Shown: positions 26,054-37,283 of the stretch, piece after piece
Layout of the letters: each line of letters starts with the position of its first letter
Position numbering within the stretch: the first letter of the stretch is position 1
Assembly: GCF_000424325.1 (NCBI RefSeq)
Contig: NZ_AUJR01000021.1
Span: forward strand, 22,992-86,991
Reading direction: 5' to 3'
DNA length: 64,000 bases
Source of the DNA: [Clostridium] clostridioforme AGR2157
GTDB lineage: Bacteria > Bacillota > Clostridia > Lachnospirales > Lachnospiraceae
Made by a program: the position numbers and the translations under genes
Notes under the pieces: model-generated
What the model saw: the letters and a program-made list of their open reading frames with translations, nothing else
Databases searched by the model: none
What the model was told of the DNA's origin: nothing

Positions 26054-26887
26054 TTATTTCTTACCCTTCATATCCCAGGGCTTCTTCCAATAAATGGCAT
26101 CCACATTACACTCTTTCATACACTCGCCGCACTGTATGCACTCTCTGTCTCCCACCTGTCTGATATCCACTTTACAGTTGCGCACACAGCGCCCGCAGTC
26201 AATACAGGCGTCCCTGTCAATCTTCACCCCCAGCAAAGCCACAGGGGCAAACAGGGAATAGATGGCCCCCAGAGGACAGAGGAACCGGCAAAAGCTTCTG
26301 TATACAAAACAGGCGCTTACCAGTAGGACTGCCAGCACAAGGACCTTCCAGTGAAAGAGGGCTCCTGCCAGGCCTCCCAGGGACTCGTCCAGAAGCACCA
26401 GAGGAATTCCTCCCTCCAGGGTTCCCGCAGGACATATGTACTTACAGAAAGCAGGAACAGGAAGGCCGGAGACTGTCTTGAATACCACCGGCAGGATGAT
26501 GACAAATACTGCCAGAATCACGTATTTCACCTTGGACAGCTCCCAGGTGACAGGGTTCTTTTTTATCTTGGGAACAGGTATCTTAAAGAGAAGCTCCTGC
26601 ACCAGTCCAAAGGGACAGAGGAAACCGCATATGGTCCTTCCCATGGTAACCCCAAAAAGCAGGAGAACTCCCAATATATAGAAGGGAAGCTTCCTGTCCA
26701 TGGCGGACAGGGCGTTCTGCAGGGTGCCTAACGGGCAGGAACCAACGGCTCCCGGACATGAATAGCAGTTAAGTCCGGGAACGCACAGTCCTTTGGACTT
26801 TCCCTTATAGATGGACGCCTCCGCAAATCCCTTCAGGTTCAGATTATATAATAATGCCGCACAAAGCTGTATCAAACGCCGTTTCAT
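26054..26887 (-). CDS. Membrane-bound 4Fe-4S protein (NapH/PceC-like)
   Basis: The 277-residue protein has about four to five membrane helices with two cytoplasmic-face cysteine motifs, CGFLCPFG (about residue 90) and CRFLCPLG (about residue 198). A C-terminal double ferredoxin domain holds CIDCGRCVRNCKVD and CIQCGECMKECNVD. This matches the NapH/PceC/MauN-type electron-transfer family. It is last in a three-gene unit with a CXXC peptide and a TlpA-like thioredoxin. The proposed role is passing electrons across the membrane to an extracytoplasmic thiol reductase. That role is inference from the set, although the same trio is recurrent in clostridia. Confidence 0.88.
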   Translation of the reverse strand: MKRRLIQLCAALLYNLNLKGFAEASIYKGKSKGLCVPGLNCYSCPGAVGSCPLGTLQNALSAMDRKLPFYILGVLLLFGVTMGRTICGFLCPFGLVQELLFKIPVPKIKKNPVTWELSKVKYVILAVFVIILPVVFKTVSGLPVPAFCKYICPAGTLEGGIPLVLLDESLGGLAGALFHWKVLVLAVLLVSACFVYRSFCRFLCPLGAIYSLFAPVALLGVKIDRDACIDCGRCVRNCKVDIRQVGDRECIQCGECMKECNVDAIYWKKPWDMKGKK

Positions 26888-26924
26888 CGCTGCTGCCCTC
26901 TCATGGTCTTCTTCCGCTTCCTTC

Positions 26925-27077
26925 TCATCCGATTCCGATACATTCCAGGCACACCCTTACTGCCTTGCGGAAGGCATCCTGGTATCCTCCCTGGGCAGCT
27001 CCGATGCACAGGAATACTACGCCAAGGACAAGAAGGATGACCGCTGTCTTATTCTGTCTGCACCACTCCATCATCAT
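26925..27077 (-). CDS. CD1871A-family CXXC-motif membrane peptide
   Basis: A 50-residue protein starts at 27077, where GGAG lies 7 nt upstream. It has one membrane helix (TAVILLVLGVVFLCIGAAQG, residues 11-30) and a C-terminal tail ending KAVRVCLECIGIG with C43-x-x-C46. This fits the CD1871A family of short clostridial CXXC proteins. Its gene lies between the thioredoxin-like lipoprotein (stop 27094) and the membrane ferredoxin (start 26887). It is a plausible redox relay between the ferredoxin and the thioredoxin. An upstream in-frame extension overlaps the lipoprotein gene and is not supported. Confidence 0.78.
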   Translation of the reverse strand: MMMEWCRQNKTAVILLVLGVVFLCIGAAQGGYQDAFRKAVRVCLECIGIG

Positions 27078-27093
27078 ATCAACGCTCCGTATC

Positions 27094-27870
27094 TTACACC
27101 CCAAGGGCTTCCTTATATCTCTCATACATAGTGTCCGCGTCCAGGGCGCCGGTGGATATATGGGTCACCTTGCCATCTGCGTCCAGCACCACTGTATACG
27201 GAATGGAATTAGTCGGATACAGCATGGAAATGGAATACCCCTCATCCAGTACCACCGGGAAGGTATATCCGTTCTCCTCCATAAAGTCCTTCACTGTCCC
27301 GGCATCATCTCCGCAATTCACCGCGATAATACCGATCTTATCCCCAAAATCATCCTTCAGGCGCTCAAATGCCGGCATCTCCTTGACGCATGGCCCGCAC
27401 CAGGTTGCCCAGAAATTGATGATAACAGGTTTTCCCTGTAATTCGGACAGCGTAATGCTGGTGCCGTCAATGAGCTCCCCTGTAAAATCAGGAGCTTCCA
27501 CGCCCTCCCTGATGGGCATGCCCGGCTTGAACTCAATCACACTGTCCCCCTGGTCTGCTGCCGCCTTTGCATCTGCCTGGCTGCCGCCTGCGGACTGCTC
27601 CTGTCCCGCTTCCCCGGCTTCCTGGGTCTTTCCTGGCTCAGACTCCTTCTTCCCTGTATCCTCCGCTTTCTCAGTCCCTGCGCCGCTCTTCTCAGTCCCT
27701 GCGCTTTCCTTCTCAGTCCCTCCGGCCTGCTCCGTTTTCCGGGCAGCCTTATCCTGGTCCGCCGTCTGGCTGCATCCCGTTATCTGCAAGGCCAGGAATA
27801 GGGCCAGCCAAACGCCTGCAACAGTCTTTTTCACGGCCTTTTTATCTCTGTAAAATTGTTCTTTTCTCAT
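27094..27870 (-). CDS. TlpA-family thioredoxin-like lipoprotein
   Basis: The 258-residue protein has a basic N-terminus, a hydrophobic signal segment and lipobox QITGC, with Cys33 lipidated. A low-complexity linker of about 75 residues, rich in Glu, Lys, Gly, Thr and Ala with repeats of GTEK, leads to a thioredoxin fold. The active site WCGPC has its cysteines at 158 and 161 (context NFWATWCGPCVKEMP). It acts outside the membrane as a thiol-disulfide reductase. It is first of the operon with the CXXC peptide and the membrane ferredoxin. No clear promoter lies between it and the V-ATPase terminator. Confidence 0.9.
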   Translation of the reverse strand: MRKEQFYRDKKAVKKTVAGVWLALFLALQITGCSQTADQDKAARKTEQAGGTEKESAGTEKSGAGTEKAEDTGKKESEPGKTQEAGEAGQEQSAGGSQADAKAAADQGDSVIEFKPGMPIREGVEAPDFTGELIDGTSITLSELQGKPVIINFWATWCGPCVKEMPAFERLKDDFGDKIGIIAVNCGDDAGTVKDFMEENGYTFPVVLDEGYSISMLYPTNSIPYTVVLDADGKVTHISTGALDADTMYERYKEALGV

Positions 27871-27906
27871 GTGTTATTCCTCCCTTTTCAACTATTGGAA
27901 TAGACA

Positions 27907-27946
27907 AAAACCCAGAGAATGCCACTTGTGCCATTCTCTGGGTTTT
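27907..27946. terminator. Strong terminator at the end of the V-ATPase operon
   Basis: A perfect 15-bp inverted repeat AAAACCCAGAGAATG/CATTCTCTGGGTTTT has a 10-nt loop. Read leftward, it is followed by TGTCTATT after the T-run. It lies 85 bp past the ntpD stop and works in principle in both directions. Confidence 0.85.
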
Positions 27947-28030
27947 ACTCTAACATAATTATTATTTTCTGTCCACCCGGCTTTATGGGGTTTCTATGAA
28001 AGTTTTATTAAGCTTTCATGAAGATGCCTG

Positions 28031-28714
28031 CTACATCTCATCTACCACGGGAACCACTTCCCGCTCGCTGTAGTGGTGTGCTTCCTCAAGCATCATATCC
28101 TTTACCTTCATAAGCCTTGTCTGGGAGCTTCGCTCATTCTCATCCAGCTTCATGGTGATATAGCGGATGTTTGACTGGGTATCGGGAATCATCACGTGCT
28201 CCAGCGCGTTTACACGGCGGCGGGTCTTTTCAATCTCCGCTGCCATGAGCTGGCAGGATTTTTCGCACTCAGCCAGACGCAGCATATCAGGCAGTAAATC
28301 TGCCAGACTCTTCACCGCATCATCCAGGTCACTGGAAGTAAATGCAAAGCCGTAGGAATAGATGTCGTTAGGGTCTGAAGTCCTGGTCTTATACTTGAAT
28401 ACAGGAATCTCCACACTCATGACGTTCTTTGTCTCAGTTTCCAGATAGACCTCCTGCTTGGGAGCCATCAGGGCTACGTTCAGGGCCTCGTCTGTCATGC
28501 CGGAACGTGCCAGCACGAAATTCTGGTTCGCCGCAGCGATGCCTGCCTCCACCTTCTCGCGGAGGGCCTTGTTCTCACGCACCAGGTCCAGGAACTGACG
28601 CATCAATTCATCCCGCTTGTCTTTCAGAAGCTTATGTCCGCGGATGGCTGTCGCCAGCTTTTTCTTAAGGCGGGTAAGCTCCATACGGGTGGGATTTACA
28701 TGTTTTGCACCCAT
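28031..28714 (-). CDS. ntpD: V-type ATP synthase subunit D
   Basis: Subunit D is the central rotor shaft connecting the A3B3 head to the membrane ring. The 227-residue protein is almost entirely helical, with long coiled-coil arms. The N-terminal NPTRMELTRLKKKLATAIRGHKLLKDKRDEL and the C-terminal RRVNALEHVMIP segments are the conserved family blocks. It is the last gene of the nine-gene operon, 107 bp after ntpB, and is followed by a strong terminator. Confidence 0.95.
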   Translation of the reverse strand: MGAKHVNPTRMELTRLKKKLATAIRGHKLLKDKRDELMRQFLDLVRENKALREKVEAGIAAANQNFVLARSGMTDEALNVALMAPKQEVYLETETKNVMSVEIPVFKYKTRTSDPNDIYSYGFAFTSSDLDDAVKSLADLLPDMLRLAECEKSCQLMAAEIEKTRRRVNALEHVMIPDTQSNIRYITMKLDENERSSQTRLMKVKDMMLEEAHHYSEREVVPVVDEM

Positions 28715-28821
28715 GTTATGTCAACTTCCTTTCTGCCGGCCTGAAACCGGGGCGCGCGTCCTTTCCGCACATGGCGGCGGGCCGCACGCCTGCATGTTCC
28801 CTGCCGGGCTGTGACTGCCGG

Positions 28822-30195
28822 TTATTTTGCTTCGTAATATAAATCAAGGAATTTGTCCTTAATACGTTTCAGCTCGCTCCTTGGGAGGATGCGCAGAAGC
28901 TTCCAGCCGATTTCCATGGTCTCTTCGATATCACGGTCAGCGTAATAGCCCTGGGATACATACTCCTTCTCGAACTCGTCAGCAAATTTGGCATACAGCT
29001 TATCCATATCAGTCAGGGCTGCCTCGCCCAGTATAATCATCAGTTCCTTTGCGTCCTTACCACGGGCATAGGCTGCAAAGAGCTGGTTCATGACATCTGC
29101 ATGGTCTGCGCGTGTCTTGCCTTCGCCGATACCCTTATCCTTAAGACGGGACAAGGATGGCAGTACATCAATTGGAGGTGTTACATTCTTACGGTACAGC
29201 TCACGGCTCAGGATAATCTGTCCCTCTGTGATGTAGCCTGTAAGGTCAGGAATCGGATGGGTCTTATCATCCTCAGGCATGGTAAGAATCGGAATCATGG
29301 TGATGGAACCGTTCTTGCCCTTCTGACGTCCGGCTCTCTCATACAGGGAAGCCAGGTCAGTGTACATATATCCGGGATAACCGCGGCGTCCGGGAACTTC
29401 CTTACGCGCTGCGGAAATCTCACGCAGTGAGTCTGCGTAGTTTGTAATATCAGTCAGGATAACCAGTACGTGCATGTTCTTTTCAAATGCCAGGTACTCT
29501 GCTGCTGTCAGCGCCATACGCGGAGTCGCGATACGCTCTACGGCAGGGTCGTTTGCCAGGTTGATGAACATGACGCTTCGGTCGATAGCGCCTGTCTCAC
29601 GGAAGCTCTCCATGAAGAAGTTAGCCTCCTCGAAGGTGATACCCATGGCAGCAAACACAACGGCGAATGACTCGTCGGTGCCGCGCACCTTTGCCTGACG
29701 CGCAATCTGGGCAGCCAGGTTAGCATGGGGAAGACCGGATGCTGAGAAAATAGGCAGCTTCTGACCACGAACCAGGGTGTTCAGTCCATCGATGGCAGAA
29801 ACACCGGTCTGGATAAACTCCTCAGGATAGCTTCTGGCTGCAGGGTTCATGGGCAGGCCGTTGATATCCATACGCTTCTCAGGCAGGATGTCGGGACCGC
29901 CGTCAATGGGCTTGCCCATGCCGTCAAACATACGGCTGAGCATATCCTCAGACACGCCTAATTCCATGGTACGTCCTAAAAAACGCACCTTACTGGAATC
30001 CAGGTTGATACCTGTAGACGCCTCGTACAGCTGTACCATGGCATTGCCGCCGTCTATCTCCAGTACCTTGCAGCGGCGTCTCTCGCCGTTAACCAGCTCG
30101 ATTTCTCCCATCTCATCGTAGGTTACTCCCTGTACGCCGCGGACCAGCATAATAGGACCTGCTACCTCTTCAATTGTTCTATATTCCTTGGGCAT
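28822..30195 (-). CDS. ntpB: V-type ATP synthase subunit B
   Basis: This is the non-catalytic nucleotide-binding-fold subunit of the A3B3 hexamer. The 457-residue protein opens [16 protein letters not shown], and carries [21 protein letters not shown] where the catalytic subunit has a P-loop, then [37 protein letters not shown], the family signature. It starts at the last base of the ntpA stop region (1-bp overlap at 30195), implying translational coupling and equal stoichiometry with subunit A. Confidence 0.97.
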   Translation of the reverse strand: MPKEYRTIEEVAGPIMLVRGVQGVTYDEMGEIELVNGERRRCKVLEIDGGNAMVQLYEASTGINLDSSKVRFLGRTMELGVSEDMLSRMFDGMGKPIDGGPDILPEKRMDINGLPMNPAARSYPEEFIQTGVSAIDGLNTLVRGQKLPIFSASGLPHANLAAQIARQAKVRGTDESFAVVFAAMGITFEEANFFMESFRETGAIDRSVMFINLANDPAVERIATPRMALTAAEYLAFEKNMHVLVILTDITNYADSLREISAARKEVPGRRGYPGYMYTDLASLYERAGRQKGKNGSITMIPILTMPEDDKTHPIPDLTGYITEGQIILSRELYRKNVTPPIDVLPSLSRLKDKGIGEGKTRADHADVMNQLFAAYARGKDAKELMIILGEAALTDMDKLYAKFADEFEKEYVSQGYYADRDIEETMEIGWKLLRILPRSELKRIKDKFLDLYYEAK

Positions 30196-31970
30196 TAGAA
30201 GTCCTCCTTTCTGCTCAGTTCACTGTTAATTTCTGACTCCAGGGTCTTGATGACATCCTCGTAAACCTTATCCAGGTCAGCTTCCTCTGTATATTTGAAA
30301 CGGCCGATAGCCTCACGCACAGGAAGGCTTACAAGACGCTCAATATTCACGCCCTGTGCCAGAGCCTCTCCTGCCTTGTCATAGTATGCCATCATCAGCA
30401 TCATCATCATGTGCTGTTTCTTTAAGGACGTGAATGTATCAATCTCGTGGAAGGCGTTCTGGTGAAGGAAGTCCTCACGGATGGAACGGGCTGCTTCCAG
30501 TTTCAGACGGTCAGGCGCGGATAATGCATCCATACCTACCAGCTGTACGATTTCATTCAACTCAGACTCTTCCTGCAGCAGGCGCATGAGACGCGCGCGC
30601 AGCTCGGTCCAGTCGCTCTCCACCTCTGCGTTAAACCATTTTTCCATGGTGTCCACATACAGGGAGTAGCTGGTCAGCCAGTTGATGGCCGGGAAATGTC
30701 TCTTATATGCCAGGTCGGCATCCAGGGACCAGAATACCTTTACGATACGCAGGGTAGCCTGTGTAACCGGCTCGGATATATCGCCGCCGGCAGGGGATAC
30801 TGCTCCGATAACGGAAAGCGCGCCCTCGCGGTTGTCCTGGCCCAGGGAGATAACACGGCCGGCACGCTCGTAGAACTGTGCCAGACGGGAACCCAGGTAT
30901 GCAGGGTAACCTTCCTCACCAGGCATTTCCTCCAGACGTCCTGACATCTCACGCAGAGCCTCGGCCCAACGGGATGTGGAGTCTGCCATCAGGGCTACGG
31001 AATAACCCATGTCACGGAAATACTCTGCAATGGTGATACCTGTATAGATAGATGCCTCACGGGCAGCAACAGGCATATCGGAGGTATTGGCAATCAGCAC
31101 AGTACGCTCCATCAGGGACTTGCCTGTCTTTGGATCCTTCAGTTCCGGGAACTCGTTCAGAACGTCCGTCATTTCGTTTCCGCGCTCGCCGCAGCCAATG
31201 TAAACCACGATGTCAGCGTCAGCCCACTTGGCCAGCTGATGCTGTACAACCGTCTTGCCGGAACCGAAAGGTCCCGGAACAGCCGCAACACCGCCCTTTG
31301 CGATTGGGAACAGACAGTCAATAACACGCTGTCCTGTTACAAGAGGCATATCCGGGGACAGCTTTCTCTGATAGGGACGGCCTTTACGTACAGGCCACTT
31401 CTGCATCAGTGAAACAGGATGCTCCTGTCCCTTCCCGTCTGTCACAACAGCCACTGTATCGGTAACCGTGTACTCTCCGCCGCTGATATAGGTAAGGGTA
31501 CCGCTTACGCCAACCGGAATCATGATTTTCTGCTGTACCACCTCGGTCTCCTGAACCGTACCGATAATGTCGCCGCCGACTACTTTGTCGCCCGCATTTG
31601 CAGTGGGTACGAAGGTCCATTTCTTCTCACGCTTCAGGGAGGGAACCTCCACACCGCGGTTCAAAAGGTTTCCGCCAGTCTTCTCCATAATGGCATCCAG
31701 CGGACGCTGGATACCGTCGTATATACTTCCAATCAGGCCAGGCCCCAGCTCCACGCTCATGGGTACGCCTGTGGATTCCACCGGCTCCCCGGGTCCCAGT
31801 CCGGATGTCTCCTCGTATACCTGGACGGAAGCCTTATCGCCATGAATCTCTATAATTTCGCCAATCAGACGCTGCTCGCTGACTCGAACCACGTCGAACA
31901 TATTCGCGTCGCGCATGCCTTCTGCGATGACCAGCGGACCGGCTACTTTTTTAATTACGCCTTTGCTCAT
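30195..31970 (-). CDS. ntpA: V-type ATP synthase catalytic subunit A
   Basis: Subunit A hydrolyses or synthesises ATP. The 591-residue protein has the Walker A loop GPFGSGKT at residues 233-240 and the ~90-residue non-homologous insertion typical of V/A-type catalytic subunits before it. It also has [39 protein letters not shown] and a C-terminal helical domain. Its length is standard. The gene starts 15 bp after ntpF and overlaps ntpB by 1 bp. Confidence 0.97.
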   Translation of the reverse strand: MSKGVIKKVAGPLVIAEGMRDANMFDVVRVSEQRLIGEIIEIHGDKASVQVYEETSGLGPGEPVESTGVPMSVELGPGLIGSIYDGIQRPLDAIMEKTGGNLLNRGVEVPSLKREKKWTFVPTANAGDKVVGGDIIGTVQETEVVQQKIMIPVGVSGTLTYISGGEYTVTDTVAVVTDGKGQEHPVSLMQKWPVRKGRPYQRKLSPDMPLVTGQRVIDCLFPIAKGGVAAVPGPFGSGKTVVQHQLAKWADADIVVYIGCGERGNEMTDVLNEFPELKDPKTGKSLMERTVLIANTSDMPVAAREASIYTGITIAEYFRDMGYSVALMADSTSRWAEALREMSGRLEEMPGEEGYPAYLGSRLAQFYERAGRVISLGQDNREGALSVIGAVSPAGGDISEPVTQATLRIVKVFWSLDADLAYKRHFPAINWLTSYSLYVDTMEKWFNAEVESDWTELRARLMRLLQEESELNEIVQLVGMDALSAPDRLKLEAARSIREDFLHQNAFHEIDTFTSLKKQHMMMMLMMAYYDKAGEALAQGVNIERLVSLPVREAIGRFKYTEEADLDKVYEDVIKTLESEINSELSRKEDF

Positions 31971-31985
31971 CTTTTACCTCCATTG

Positions 31986-32306
31986 TTATTGCCCATTAAA
32001 TATAATATCCGAGCCAACTGCCTGCTCCACTGACTTCTTAACTGCCAGGATACCTTTTCCCGTATTGCCTGATATGCCGGGAATCAGTATGATGGCCGGA
32101 AGGCCAGCCTCACGGTAGCGGTTGATCTCCGGTTCAATCTGGGCGGCCAGGGCCTCTGTGATGTAAATCACCGCATAGCCGCTTTCTGCCAGCTCCTTAA
32201 CCTTCTTTCCTGCCTCCGCCGGGTCTGTCAAAGGAAATGGTTCCAGACCCAGACCGGCAAAACCGTAGATACTGTCCCGGTCGCCCATAACTGCAATCTT
32301 ATACAT
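31986..32306 (-). CDS. ntpF: V-type ATP synthase subunit F
   Basis: Subunit F binds subunit D in the central stalk. The 106-residue protein begins MYKIAVMGDRDSIYGFAGLGLEPF, the conserved family start, and has a Rossmann-like alternation ending in LPAIILIPGISGNTGKG. The gene overlaps the 3' end of ntpC by 8 bp. Size, sequence and position between C and A are as in other clostridial V-ATPase operons. Confidence 0.93.
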   Translation of the reverse strand: MYKIAVMGDRDSIYGFAGLGLEPFPLTDPAEAGKKVKELAESGYAVIYITEALAAQIEPEINRYREAGLPAIILIPGISGNTGKGILAVKKSVEQAVGSDIIFNGQ

Positions 32307-33267
32307 ACATCTCCCTTATCCTTTCCCGGATGGACTCCTCGGGAAGATGGTTTAATTTCCCGGAAAGCACAATCCGAACTGATTTAATCTCGTTCTCCCG
32401 TGCCAGAATATAAGCTGCCAGCGGGCCCAGACCAAAGGCGCTGTACTGCTGGGGCTTAATCTTACGAATCAGCAGATTGTCGCACCACCGCTCAAAAGCT
32501 GAAGGTGAGCGCCGCAATTCGTCCACTGCATCTGCATAGGCCGTGGTTTCCAGGTATGACCCGATGGAATCCACGCCCTCTATGGCTGCCTGAGCCAGAC
32601 GGGCAACATTAATGCTGCCGCATGGTGCCAGCGCCTGTTCCAGGAATGCCCTGTCCTTGCCGGTACGGGACGCCCGCACCGCCGTCTTTATATCTGCTGC
32701 CGCAACTGTCAGCTCCGCATAGAGTTCCAGGAACTCATTGCCGGAGGATTTACCAGCCTGGTAGATTGCATCCAGAGCCGCTTTGTCGATTATGATATCG
32801 CAGAGCTGCCCGTCCTGGGTGTGGAGGAGCGCCTTGTAGGCTTCCTCCGCAGGCGTTCTCATGGCCGCCGGAAGATTCTGGAATTCCCTGGTCTGAACCG
32901 CTTCACGTATAAGCTTCACATCCACAGTCCCCTGCTCCATAAAGATACCCGGGTATTCATCACCCATGCGGACCTCCTTGATGGCTGCCTTCAGATTGTG
33001 GTAGTCGTTGGCGTACAGGAATACGTCGAATACCGACATATCCTCCACCAGCTCATTAATCAGCTCCCAGGTCTTCCTCTTCTCAATGGCCAGGATATCT
33101 CCGGCATTTGTGATGCCGTCCTCTCCCCAGCCCTTCTCCGTAAGAAGCTGGATACACTCGTCATAGTCTTTTGCAGCTGTCAGCTGCTCTAAAAACGCAC
33201 CGGATAGCAGGGACAATTCTTTGGAACGGATGCGGGCTACTGCATAAACATACTGTTTGTCTGCCAT
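32299..33267 (-). CDS. ntpC: V-type ATP synthase subunit C
   Basis: Subunit C is the funnel-shaped socket linking the central stalk to the rotor ring. The 322-residue, mostly helical protein begins KQYVYAVARIRSKELSLLSGAFLEQLTAAKDYDE and ends GLGPLAAYILARENEIKSVRIVLSGKLN, both conserved in the V-ATPase C/AC39 family. The length is typical of bacterial versions. It lies 21 bp after ntpE and overlaps ntpF. Confidence 0.94.
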   Translation of the reverse strand: MADKQYVYAVARIRSKELSLLSGAFLEQLTAAKDYDECIQLLTEKGWGEDGITNAGDILAIEKRKTWELINELVEDMSVFDVFLYANDYHNLKAAIKEVRMGDEYPGIFMEQGTVDVKLIREAVQTREFQNLPAAMRTPAEEAYKALLHTQDGQLCDIIIDKAALDAIYQAGKSSGNEFLELYAELTVAAADIKTAVRASRTGKDRAFLEQALAPCGSINVARLAQAAIEGVDSIGSYLETTAYADAVDELRRSPSAFERWCDNLLIRKIKPQQYSAFGLGPLAAYILARENEIKSVRIVLSGKLNHLPEESIRERIREMYV

Positions 33268-33288
33268 TTAATTAGTTCCTCCCTACGT

Positions 33289-33882
33289 TCATGAAAACAG
33301 AATCTCCTGCACTTTATCCTGTAATACCTCATGTGCTGCGTCAAAGAGAGCGTCAATGGAACAGTTCTCCTCAATTCCTCCATAAGTAAGCACAAAACCG
33401 CCGTCTATATCCCTGGTGTCTCCCGATATATGCAGCACTGCCCCTTTGTCCTTAAGCGAGGCATTTAACCTGTCCTCAAAGCCTTCGGGCAGGCGTTCCA
33501 AGTCCTTCTTTGAGAGCAGGAGCTCGCCTACGCCGGGCTGTGCGGATTTAACTGCCAGTTTCAGAATCATATCAAAGTAGGCACCGGTCTCAAGCCCCTT
33601 GAGTTCGGCCTTAGCCATCCCAATGGTTGCGCCGATGAGCCTCTGCTTTTCAGCCAGAACAGCACCCCGCTTCTTAAGTTCGGCTGCCGTACGTCCTCTT
33701 TCCAGAATGTTGGCTACCGCCTGTTTGGAGCGCCTCTCAATATCAACGCACTCCCTCTCTGCATCCGCACGGGCCTGTGACAGAATCTCATCTGCCTTGG
33801 AACGGGCTTCTGCCCTGGTGCGTTCCGCTGCTTTCTGGGACTCTTCTTTAATCTGGCTGATGATCTTATCTAATCCCGCCAT
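33289..33882 (-). CDS. ntpE: V-type ATP synthase subunit E
   Basis: Subunit E forms the peripheral stalk with the small coiled-coil subunit. The 197-residue protein has a long charged N-terminal coil (KIISQIKEESQKAAERTRAEARSKADEIL) and a C-terminal globular part with LTYGGIEENCSIDALFDAAHEVLQDKVQEILF, typical of the vATP-synt_E family. The gene lies between ntpK (43 bp) and ntpC (21 bp). Confidence 0.93.
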   Translation of the reverse strand: MAGLDKIISQIKEESQKAAERTRAEARSKADEILSQARADAERECVDIERRSKQAVANILERGRTAAELKKRGAVLAEKQRLIGATIGMAKAELKGLETGAYFDMILKLAVKSAQPGVGELLLSKKDLERLPEGFEDRLNASLKDKGAVLHISGDTRDIDGGFVLTYGGIEENCSIDALFDAAHEVLQDKVQEILFS

Positions 33883-33925
33883 GCCATGTTCTCCTTTCCT
33901 TAAGTCTCCTTATTTGGTATGCTGA

Positions 33926-36426
<2,501 letters not shown>

Positions 36427-36444
36427 CCTTAAGCGCCTCCCTTC

Positions 36445-36753
36445 CTATAGCAGTTCTGATAAGATAACTTCAACTGCCTTTTGTTGTTTCTCAGCTACAG
36501 CCTTCTGCAATGCTTCCAAATCCTTGCCTTCCTCGGCACCGGCTGCCTGCATCATCTGCTCGCTCTGAGCCTTGGCATCCTCCTCGGCCCCCACCGCGCT
36601 TTCTCTGGCAGATTTCGTCATCTCTGCCTTCATCTGCGCCGCCTGAGCCTTTGCCTCTGCCACAATTGCCTCCGCCTCTTTTACCGCTTCCTTCTCGGCT
36701 GCTTCCGCGGCCGTTTCTGCCTGACGGATTGCGTCAATCGTCTCCTGGGCCAA
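36445..36753 (-). CDS. V-type ATPase small coiled-coil subunit (subunit H/G), TTG start
   Basis: This protein of about 102 residues is almost entirely charged and alanine-rich helix (AETAAEAAEKEAVKEAEAIVAEAKAQ). It corresponds to the small peripheral-stalk partner of subunit E, called AhaH or NtpH-like in archaea and clostridia. I place the start at the TTG at 36751-36753 because AAGGGGG lies 7 nt upstream. A longer frame from 36873 has no such site and its extra 40 residues are not coil-forming. First gene of the operon, 18 bp before ntpI. A consensus promoter lies about 175 bp upstream. Confidence 0.8.
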   Translation of the reverse strand: MAQETIDAIRQAETAAEAAEKEAVKEAEAIVAEAKAQAAQMKAEMTKSARESAVGAEEDAKAQSEQMMQAAGAEEGKDLEALQKAVAEKQQKAVEVILSELL

Positions 36754-36926
36754 TCCAAATCCCCCTTTCTGTACCGGAATCCCGTTAGCTATCCTGCCGG
36801 AATATATGGTTAGTTTGCGCAGATATGCCTCCGGGAATACGATGGACCATACGTCTGTGTTGCAAAATGACAACTTATCCAGTATATGTCCACTGCTTTC
36901 CTATTATTTTTGTACAATATGAATAG

Positions 36927-36955
36927 ATTATAACCCATGCATAAAAATTTATCAA
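36927..36955 (-). promoter_or_regulatory. V-ATPase operon promoter
   Basis: TTGATA (36950-36955), a 17-bp spacer and TATAAT (36927-36932) read leftward into the operon. The surrounding 36900-37080 segment is very AT-rich and contains no gene. It separates the V-ATPase from the efflux operon terminator. Confidence 0.7.
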
Positions 36956-37108
36956 TCCACTTTCTCAATATTCATGAAAAAATTTTAGACTTTCTAAATA
37001 TTTTTGTACAGCATACAAAAAACTTCTATCCATATTAAAATAATTGTCCCCTTAAACTTCACTTCCGGCTGGACATATTTGTTACATTAATAACAAATTG
37101 ATTTATTA

Positions 37109-37162
37109 AAATAGGCTGCAGTTCCAACGCCTTCCATCTGCGTCATAAGCTACAGCCTATTT
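37109..37162 (-). terminator. Terminator downstream of the RND efflux operon
   Basis: Arms AAATAGGCTG (37109-37118) and CAGCCTATTT (37153-37162) form a stem that AG/CT extends past a single mismatch. Read leftward, TAATAAATCAATTTG follows. It lies about 120 bp past the pump stop codon. Confidence 0.65.
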
Positions 37163-37283
37163 AATAACATCATATCATTTTATTCTGTTATTTGAAACAG
37201 TAATTTTTTAACATCTTTTTAACTCCCGGTCATATGCTGCCAATCTTCAGCTTTTCTTCGGCTGGTTTTTGGCTCATCTCCGG

